55,623 nucleotides of DNA from Streptomyces sp. Ru73 (GTDB lineage: Bacteria; Actinomycetota; Actinomycetes; Streptomycetales; Streptomycetaceae): NCBI RefSeq assembly GCF_002920575.1, contig NZ_PQSQ01000050.1:1-55623 (forward strand). Reading direction: 5' to 3'. This document shows, piece after piece, positions 50,336 through 55,623 of the stretch (its first letter is position 1; every line of letters starts with the position of its first letter). The position numbers and the translations under genes were made by a program. The notes under the pieces were generated by a model. That model was given only the letters and a program-made list of their open reading frames with translations. It was not told the DNA's origin and did not search any database.

Positions 50336-51844
50336 ATGCACACCGACACCGAGCGGTGCGTCCGCGCCGTGCAGTCCAAGGACGCCCGGTTCGACGGGTG
50401 GTTCTACACCGCCGTCACCACGACGCGGATCTACTGCCGTCCCAGCTGCCCCGTGGTCCCGCCCAAGCCCGCGAACATGCGGTTCTACCCCAGTGCGGCC
50501 GCCGCGCAGCAGGCCGGGTTCCGCGCCTGTAAGCGGTGCCGGCCGGACGCCGCGCCCGGCTCCCCGCAGTGGGACGAGCGGGCCGACCTGGTCGCACGGG
50601 CCATGCGGCTGATCGCCGACGGGGTGGTGGACCGGGACGGGGTACCGGGTCTGGCCGCGCGCCTCGGGTACAGCCCGCGGCAGGTGGAGCGCCAGCTGCT
50701 GGCCGAGCTGGGCGCCGGGCCCCTCGCGCTCGCCCGGGCCCAGCGCGCGCAGACCGCGCGGCTGCTCATCGAGACCAGCGCCCTGCCGATGGCGGAGATT
50801 GCGTTCGCCGCGGGGTTCGCCAGCATCCGCAGCTTCAACGACACGGTGCGGGAGGTCTTCGCGCTGTCGCCGAGCGAGCTGCGGCAGCGGGCACGGCCCG
50901 CGTCCCTGACGGCGGCCCCGGCCGCGGCGCCCGGAGCGCCGGACGCACCGGCCCGCACGGCCCTGACCCTGCGCCTGCCCTTCCGCAAGCCGCTGTGCCC
51001 GGACAACCTCTTCGGGCACCTCGCCGCCACCGCCGTCCCCGGCGTGGAGGAGTGGCGGGACGGCGCGTACCGCCGCACCCTGCGCCTCCCGTACGGGCAC
51101 GGCATCGTCGCGCTCACCCCACGCCCCGGCCACATCGACTGCCGGCTGTCCCTGACCGACCTGCGCGACCTGGCCGGGGCCATCGCCCGCTGCCGGCGGC
51201 TGCTCGACCTGGACGCCGACCCGGAGGCGGTGGACGGGCTGCTGGCCGAGGACCCGGTACTCGCACCGCTCGTCGCCAAGGCGCCCGGCCGCCGGGTGCC
51301 GCGCACCGTGGACGCCGACGAGTTCGCCGTACGCGCGGTGATCGGCCAGCAGGTGTCCACCGCGGCGGCGCGTACCCACGCGGGCCGGCTGGCGGCCGCG
51401 TACGGAGAGCGGATCGAGGACCCCGAGGGCGGGCTCAGCCACCTCTTCCCGAGCACGGAAGCGCTGGCCGGACTGGACCCGGAGGCGCTCGCGATGCCGC
51501 GGTCCCGGCGCGCCACGCTCACCGGTCTCATCTCCGCGCTGGCCGCAGGGGAGTTGCAGCTCGGCCCCGGCGGCGACCGCGAGCGGGCCCGCGCCGCCCT
51601 CGCCGCGCTGCCCGGGTTCGGCCCCTGGACCGTCGAGTGCATCGCGATGCGGGCGCTCGGCGACCCCGACGCGTTCACCGCCACCGACCTCGGCGTGCGC
51701 CGCGCGGCGCAGGGCCTCGGGCTGCCCGGCACGCCGGCGGCCCTGCTGGCCAGGGCCGCCGCCTGGCGCCCCTGGCGGGCCTACGCGGTCCAGTACCTCT
51801 GGGCCACCGACGACCACCCGATCAACCACCTCCCCGCGGAGTGA
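50336..51844 (+). CDS. Ada-AlkA fusion: methyl-sensing regulator and 3-methyladenine DNA glycosylase
   Basis: 502 residues in three parts. Residues 1-75 are the Ada zinc/methyl-acceptor domain with C34, C38, C65 and C68 (IYCRPSCP, ACKRCRP). Residues 80-180 are an AraC-type HTH pair (LAARLGYSPRQVERQL; MAEIAFAAGFASIRSFNDTVREVF). Residues 200-500 are AlkA: VRAVIGQQVSTAAARTHAGRL and the helix-hairpin-helix LAALPGFGPWTVECIAMRALGDPD, with the catalytic Asp in DAFTATDLGV. It removes alkylated bases and, once methylated, activates the adaptive response. The ogt gene follows 9 bases later. Confidence 0.95.
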   Translation: MHTDTERCVRAVQSKDARFDGWFYTAVTTTRIYCRPSCPVVPPKPANMRFYPSAAAAQQAGFRACKRCRPDAAPGSPQWDERADLVARAMRLIADGVVDRDGVPGLAARLGYSPRQVERQLLAELGAGPLALARAQRAQTARLLIETSALPMAEIAFAAGFASIRSFNDTVREVFALSPSELRQRARPASLTAAPAAAPGAPDAPARTALTLRLPFRKPLCPDNLFGHLAATAVPGVEEWRDGAYRRTLRLPYGHGIVALTPRPGHIDCRLSLTDLRDLAGAIARCRRLLDLDADPEAVDGLLAEDPVLAPLVAKAPGRRVPRTVDADEFAVRAVIGQQVSTAAARTHAGRLAAAYGERIEDPEGGLSHLFPSTEALAGLDPEALAMPRSRRATLTGLISALAAGELQLGPGGDRERARAALAALPGFGPWTVECIAMRALGDPDAFTATDLGVRRAAQGLGLPGTPAALLARAAAWRPWRAYAVQYLWATDDHPINHLPAE

Positions 51845-51853
51845 GGGACGTTC

Positions 51854-52390
51854 ATGACTGTCACCGCCACACCTGTCCGCACCCACACCGTCCTGACCGG
51901 TACGCCGGTCGGCGCGCTGACCCTGGTCGCCCGGGACGGCGCGCTCACCGGGCTGTACATGACCGATCAGCGGCACCGGCCGCCGCAGGAGAGCTTCGGG
52001 CCGCCGGAGGATCCCGGGACCGAGCCCTTCGCCACCGCGATCCGGCAGCTGCGGGCCTACTTCGACGGCGAGCTGACCGCCTTCGATCTGCCGCTCCGCC
52101 TCGAAGGGACGCCGTTCCAGCGGCGCGTGTGGGCGGCGCTGTGCGACATCCCGTACGGCGCGACGGTCTCCTACGGCGAGCTGGCCGAGCGGCTCGGCAG
52201 GCCGACGGCGGCCCGCGCGGTGGGCCTGGCGAACGGCCGCAACCCGGTCGGGATCATCGTGCCCTGCCACCGCGTCGTCGGCGCGAGCGGCAGCCTGACC
52301 GGCTACGGCGGCGGCCTGGACCGCAAGCGCCACCTGCTCGACTTCGAGCGGGCGAGGGCGACCGCACGGCAGGACGCCGCCGTGCGGTGA
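51854..52390 (+). CDS. ogt: Methylated-DNA-protein-cysteine methyltransferase
   Basis: 178 residues. The suicide Cys is C138 in IIVPCHRVVGASGSLTGYGGGL, and the DNA-binding recognition segment is TVSYGELAERLGRPTAARAVGLANGRNP. It takes alkyl groups from O6-alkylguanine and is consumed in doing so. Transcribed with the Ada-AlkA fusion (9-base gap); ATG start after AGGGACG. A large terminator follows. Confidence 0.95.
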   Translation: MTVTATPVRTHTVLTGTPVGALTLVARDGALTGLYMTDQRHRPPQESFGPPEDPGTEPFATAIRQLRAYFDGELTAFDLPLRLEGTPFQRRVWAALCDIPYGATVSYGELAERLGRPTAARAVGLANGRNPVGIIVPCHRVVGASGSLTGYGGGLDRKRHLLDFERARATARQDAAVR

Positions 52391-52405
52391 GCACCCCCTT
52401 GCCCG

Positions 52406-52447
52406 GCCGGTGCGCGGGCGGCGCGAGCGCGCCGCCGGGGCACCGGC
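52406..52447. terminator. Strong nested bidirectional terminator
   Basis: Outer stem GCCGGTGC/GCACCGGC encloses an inner perfect stem GGCGGCGC-GAGC-GCGCCGCC. It lies between the converging ogt and Nudix genes. Confidence 0.85.
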
Positions 52448-52465
52448 ACGGGTGCTGTGCGGGCG

Positions 52466-52969
52466 TTACGATGCCCGGCGCTGCTGCGGCGGTACGCCGT
52501 CCTCCAGCTCGGCAGGGCCGCTGCCGTCCGCCAGGGCGCGCAGCGCGGCACCGAGCCGCAGGGCCATGCGCTCGTCGACGTAACCGGCCAGCTCGGCCGG
52601 GTCGACCAGCCGCCAGGACAGCAGTTCCTCCTCCTGGAGCCGGATCGCGGCGAGCTGGTCCTCGGTCAGCACCCCGCCGTCGAAGAGGTAGGACACCAGC
52701 GGCGGGCGCTCCGGGCCGCGCACCCAGTCCACGGCCAGCAGCGGGCCGGGCTCGATGTCCAGGCCGATCTCCTCGGCGGTCTCCCGGCGGGCCGCCTGCC
52801 GCGGCGACTCGCCCTGGTCGGACTCCACGGTTCCGCCGGGCAGGATCCAGGTGTCGCGGTAGTTGGGCTCGACGAGCAGGACGCGCCCCGCCGCGTCACG
52901 GAAGACGGTGCCGGCGCCCGCGAGCACGCGGGGCAGGCTTGCGATGTATGCGGCGTAATCCAAGGTCAT
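52466..52969 (-). CDS. Nudix hydrolase
   Basis: 167 residues. The Nudix box is GGTVESDQGESPRQAARRET followed by AEEIGL, with a two-residue insertion after GGTVES compared with the usual spacing, but the REtxEExG metal-binding part is intact. It hydrolyses a nucleoside-diphosphate-linked compound; substrate unknown. Neighbouring ADP-ribosylglycohydrolase and macrodomain genes make ADP-ribose a reasonable guess. Starts 72 bp after the ADP-ribosylglycohydrolase gene in the same direction. Confidence 0.92.
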   Translation of the reverse strand: MTLDYAAYIASLPRVLAGAGTVFRDAAGRVLLVEPNYRDTWILPGGTVESDQGESPRQAARRETAEEIGLDIEPGPLLAVDWVRGPERPPLVSYLFDGGVLTEDQLAAIRLQEEELLSWRLVDPAELAGYVDERMALRLGAALRALADGSGPAELEDGVPPQQRRAS

Positions 52970-53041
52970 CCCGCGAGCCTAACGCCGGCCCGCGGAAGCC
53001 CCCGGAGGCTACCGGGCCCGTGGCTCCTCGGCCGCCGCCGG

Positions 53042-54145
53042 TCACTCCGGTACGGCGCTCCCCGCCGCCAGCCGGTGCGTGCGCTCGGCCAGTTCGCTGA
53101 TCCGTACGCCGTCGAAGCCGAACACGGCCGTGCGCAGCCGGTCGTTCAGGGGCTCCGTCCACTGCGGCGGGATGGCGGCGGCGCCGCACAGCACGCCCGC
53201 GACCGAGCCGGCCGTCGCGCCGTTGGAGTCGGTGTCCAGGCCGCCGCGCACGGTCAGCGCGATCGTCGAGGTGAAGTCGCCACCGCCGTACAGCAGTCCG
53301 GCGGTGAGCACGGCGGCGTTCGGCACGACGTGGATCCAGTGCAGGTGGCCGGCCTCGCGCTCCATCTCGGCGAGCGTGTCGGCCCATCCGGCGCCCGCCT
53401 CGTACAGCGCTGTGGTGTGCCGGACGGTACGGGCCAGCCGGCTGCCGGCGGGGATACGGGCCAGCGCCGCCTCGACGGCCTCGCGCGGGCCGCTCGCCTC
53501 GAACGCCGCGGCGATCAGCGCGGCCGCCCACATCGCGCCGTACACGCCGTTGCCGGTGTGCGAGAGGACCGCGTCCCTGCGGGCCAGGGACGCAGCCCGG
53601 CGCGGCTGCCCCGGCGACACCCAGCCGTAGACGTCCGCCCTGATCAGCGCGCCGATCCACTCCTGGTACGGATTGTCGGTGGTGGCGGCGAGCGGGGGCT
53701 GGATGCCGGTGGCGAGGTTGCGGTAGGCGGCCCGCTCGGCGGTGAAGGTCTGCAGGTACGGCAGCCGGCGCAGCCAGAGGGTGCCGAGCTGTTCGGTGGT
53801 GAAGTCCGGGCCGTGGGTCTCCAGCAGGTCCAGGACCAGGACGGAGTAGTCGACGTCGTCGTCCCGGCAGCTGCCGTCGACCCGGCCGCGCACGCAGCTC
53901 CGCCACTCGGGGCGCAGCAGCGCGGCGTCCTCCTCGGTCGGCGGCGGGGGGAGGTAGTCGGTGAGCGGCAGCGCGCCGGCGCGGCGCAGGTAGCGGTCGA
54001 TGCGTTCGCGGGTCCAGTGGTCGCCGTGCTCGACGGGCTTGCCGAGCATGTTCCCGGCGATCCGGCCGAGCCAGCCGCCGTGTATCCGGTCGGCGAGGCC
54101 GGGCCGCGGGGCGGCGGGGGAAGCGCTGCGGTGCGACGGCGTCAT
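53042..54145 (-). CDS. ADP-ribosylglycohydrolase family protein
   Basis: 367 residues from the ATG at 54145. DRIHGGWLGRIAGNMLGKPVE is the family's opening helix. The di-magnesium site is seen as CRDDDVDYSVLVLDLL and, near the end, LDTDSNGATAGSVAGVLCGA (DTDxxGxxxG). Such enzymes remove ADP-ribose from proteins or DNA, as in DraG and ARH. It is followed by the Nudix gene in the same direction, so released ADP-ribose could be split next. Confidence 0.9.
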   Translation of the reverse strand: MTPSHRSASPAAPRPGLADRIHGGWLGRIAGNMLGKPVEHGDHWTRERIDRYLRRAGALPLTDYLPPPPTEEDAALLRPEWRSCVRGRVDGSCRDDDVDYSVLVLDLLETHGPDFTTEQLGTLWLRRLPYLQTFTAERAAYRNLATGIQPPLAATTDNPYQEWIGALIRADVYGWVSPGQPRRAASLARRDAVLSHTGNGVYGAMWAAALIAAAFEASGPREAVEAALARIPAGSRLARTVRHTTALYEAGAGWADTLAEMEREAGHLHWIHVVPNAAVLTAGLLYGGGDFTSTIALTVRGGLDTDSNGATAGSVAGVLCGAAAIPPQWTEPLNDRLRTAVFGFDGVRISELAERTHRLAAGSAVPE

Positions 54146-54338
54146 GTCTTCAGGTGTACCGAAGACCCGGGAGGCGCGCGTGGGCCGGAACGCGCCGAAC
54201 CGGGCGCGGTGCGCGGATGCGGGCGCGGCTGTGCCGGGCGGGCCGATGCTCCGGAGCGCGGCCCCGTGTGCCGTGCGCGGCCGCGGAGACGCCACCCGGG
54301 ACAGCGTGTGCGGGTGCGGGGTACCGTACGACCACTAC

Positions 54339-54358
54339 AGCGGAAAATTAAATCCGCT
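54339..54358. promoter_or_regulatory. AT-cored dyad upstream of glycerate kinase
   Basis: The 308-bp gap 54146-54453 holds no gene. It contains AGCGGA-AAATTAAA-TCCGCT: 6-bp arms around an 8-base A/T core, about 95 bp ahead of the kinase start. It stands out in this GC-rich sequence and looks like a repressor operator. Confidence 0.45.
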
Positions 54359-54453
54359 TCGTGGAAAACTTCATCGGCGTCTCTGTTGCCCCCGTCCACC
54401 GCCGGATAGGGTCACAGCGGCGCGACGGCAGTTCGACGGCAAGGGGAGTCAGG

Positions 54454-55617
54454 GTGGCGGACGCAGCAACGAATGAGGCACCGGCAGCACACGTGCTGAT
54501 CGCCGCGGACAAGTTCAAGGGCTCGCTGACGGCGGTCCAGGTCGCCGAGCACGTCACGGCCGGCCTGCGGCGCGCCGTGCCGGGGCTGTCGGTGGCGGCC
54601 GTCCCGGTCGCCGACGGGGGCGACGGCACGGTCGCGGCGGCGCTGGCCGCGGGCTTCACGCGGCACGAGGTACGGGTCACCGGTCCCACCGGTGAGCCCG
54701 TCACGGCCACGTTCGCGCTGCGCGCCGACGGTACGGCCGTGGTGGAGATGGCCGAGGCGTCCGGCCTTCAGCACCTCCCGGACGGCGTCTTCGCGCCGCT
54801 CACGGCCACCACGTACGGCACCGGCGAGCTGCTGCTGGCCGCGCTGGACGCGGGCGCCCGCTCGATCGTCTTCGGCGTCGGCGGCAGCGCCACCACCGAC
54901 GGCGGCGCCGGCATGCTCGCGGCGCTCGGCGCGCGCTTCCTGGACCGCGCGGGGGAGCCGGTCGCGCCGGGCGGCGGCCCGCTGGCCGGCCTGGCGTCCG
55001 CCGACCTCAGCGGCCTCGACCCCCGGCTGGCCAGCACCGAGATCATCCTGGCCAGCGACGTGGACAACCCGCTGACCGGCCCGAAGGGCGCGCCCGCCGT
55101 CTACGGCCCGCAGAAGGGCGCGAGCGAGGCGGACGTCGCCACGCTGGACGCGGCGCTGGCGCACTACGCGAAGGTGCTGGAGGCGGCGGTCGGGCCGAAG
55201 GCCGCGGAGTACGCGGTGGCGCCGGGCGCGGGCGCGGCGGGCGGCATCGGGTACGGGGCGCTGGTCGGGCTCGGTGCGGAGTTCCGGCCCGGTATCGACG
55301 TCATGCTCGACGTGCTCGGCTTCGGGCCGGCGCTGGAGCGGGCCACGTTCGTGATCACGGGCGAGGGGTCGCTGGACGAGCAGACCCTCCACGGCAAGGC
55401 CCCGGCGGGCGTCGCGGCCGCGGCCCGCGCCCGCGGCCTGACCGTCGTAGCGGTCTGCGGCCGCCTGCTGCTGCCGCCGTCGGCGCTGCTCCAGGCGGGC
55501 ATCGAACGGGCGTACCCCCTGACGGCGCTGGAGCCGGATCCGGCCCGTTCCATGGCCGAAGCGGGTCCGCTGCTGGAACGCGCGGCGGAATCCTTGGCGC
55601 GGGACTTCTTGGCGTAG
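54454..55617 (+). CDS. glxK: Glycerate kinase
   Basis: 387 residues (GTG at 54454, AAGGGGAG upstream). Family motifs: LIAADKFKGSLTAVQVAEHV at the start, VPVADGGDGTVAAAL (substrate/ATP loop), VFGVGGSATTDGGAGMLAALG, and FVITGEGSLDEQTLHGKAPAGV near the C-terminus. It phosphorylates D-glycerate, linking glyoxylate/allantoin or serine breakdown to central metabolism. Length is complete and it ends 6 bases before the window's last base. The upstream AT-rich dyad suggests specific control. Confidence 0.94.
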   Translation: MADAATNEAPAAHVLIAADKFKGSLTAVQVAEHVTAGLRRAVPGLSVAAVPVADGGDGTVAAALAAGFTRHEVRVTGPTGEPVTATFALRADGTAVVEMAEASGLQHLPDGVFAPLTATTYGTGELLLAALDAGARSIVFGVGGSATTDGGAGMLAALGARFLDRAGEPVAPGGGPLAGLASADLSGLDPRLASTEIILASDVDNPLTGPKGAPAVYGPQKGASEADVATLDAALAHYAKVLEAAVGPKAAEYAVAPGAGAAGGIGYGALVGLGAEFRPGIDVMLDVLGFGPALERATFVITGEGSLDEQTLHGKAPAGVAAAARARGLTVVAVCGRLLLPPSALLQAGIERAYPLTALEPDPARSMAEAGPLLERAAESLARDFLA

Positions 55618-55623
55618 CCGCCC

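Overview
The window is high-GC actinomycete DNA and almost certainly comes from a Streptomyces. The coding regions show strong G/C third-position bias and frequent GTG starts. Genes typical of the genus are present: a full-length two-domain geosmin synthase, a mycothiol conjugate amidase, F420-type luciferase-like oxidoreductases, an XRE/ImmA/MAB_1171c locus and a Streptomyces-type dispersed extragenic repeat. I see no rRNA, tRNA, CRISPR array or complete insertion sequence.

Layout. Positions 1-10135 look like ordinary chromosome: the tail of a UvrA-like ABC ATPase, a secreted M4 metalloprotease, geosmin synthase, and a hydantoin/pyrimidine operon (dihydropyrimidinase, F420-type oxidoreductase, NCS1 permease). 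Positions 10141 to about 31700 are an accessory island. Positions 31738-55617 return to ordinary genes: lipoate ligase, a TetR/DHA2 exporter/mycothiol amidase detoxification group, a WYL regulator with a glyoxalase-like protein, a sirtuin with an apparent frameshift, a five-gene peptide ABC importer followed by a gamma-glutamyltransferase, an inositol-phosphatase-like enzyme, an FAD oxidoreductase, a macrodomain protein, alkylation repair (Ada-AlkA fusion and Ogt), Nudix, ADP-ribosylglycohydrolase and glycerate kinase.

The island reads as a class V lanthipeptide gene cluster that appears undescribed. Two divergent transcription units start from a 158-bp intergenic region (17449-17606) in which both promoters look leaderless and share a TTGCCG -35 box with an 18-bp spacer. 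The rightward unit encodes a phosphotransferase-fold Ser/Thr kinase, a HopA1-family lyase and a flavin-dependent halogenase. The leftward unit is tightly overlapped and encodes a two-subunit M16 peptidase, an F420-type reductase, an HFCD cysteine decarboxylase, a degenerate phosphotransferase-like protein (possible class V cyclase), an IS3-OrfA-like HTH protein and an ABC exporter. About 8.4 kb to the right are two tandem precursor genes (50 and 54 aa). They share a leader (MNEKLIAGY...LG[ED]APGS) and have different Ser/Thr-rich cores, each with a single cysteine as the last residue and Thr five residues before it.

The inferred path has four steps. Ser/Thr are phosphorylated and eliminated to dehydro-residues. 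The C-terminal Cys is oxidatively decarboxylated and joined to the dehydrated Thr, giving an aminovinyl-methylcysteine ring. Some dehydro-residues are reduced, and Trp or Tyr may be halogenated. The leader is then removed, probably by the M16 pair, and the product exported. No YcaO, TfuA, LanM, LanKC, radical SAM or methyltransferase gene is present. Between the modification genes and the precursors lie a LuxR-type regulator interrupted by an apparent frameshift, an XRE/ImmA/MAB_1171c trio preceded by two chained mini-ORFs, a cation/proton antiporter, a NatAB-type ABC transporter (possible self-resistance) and a membrane-protein/winged-helix pair. A second OrfA-like HTH gene marks the right end.
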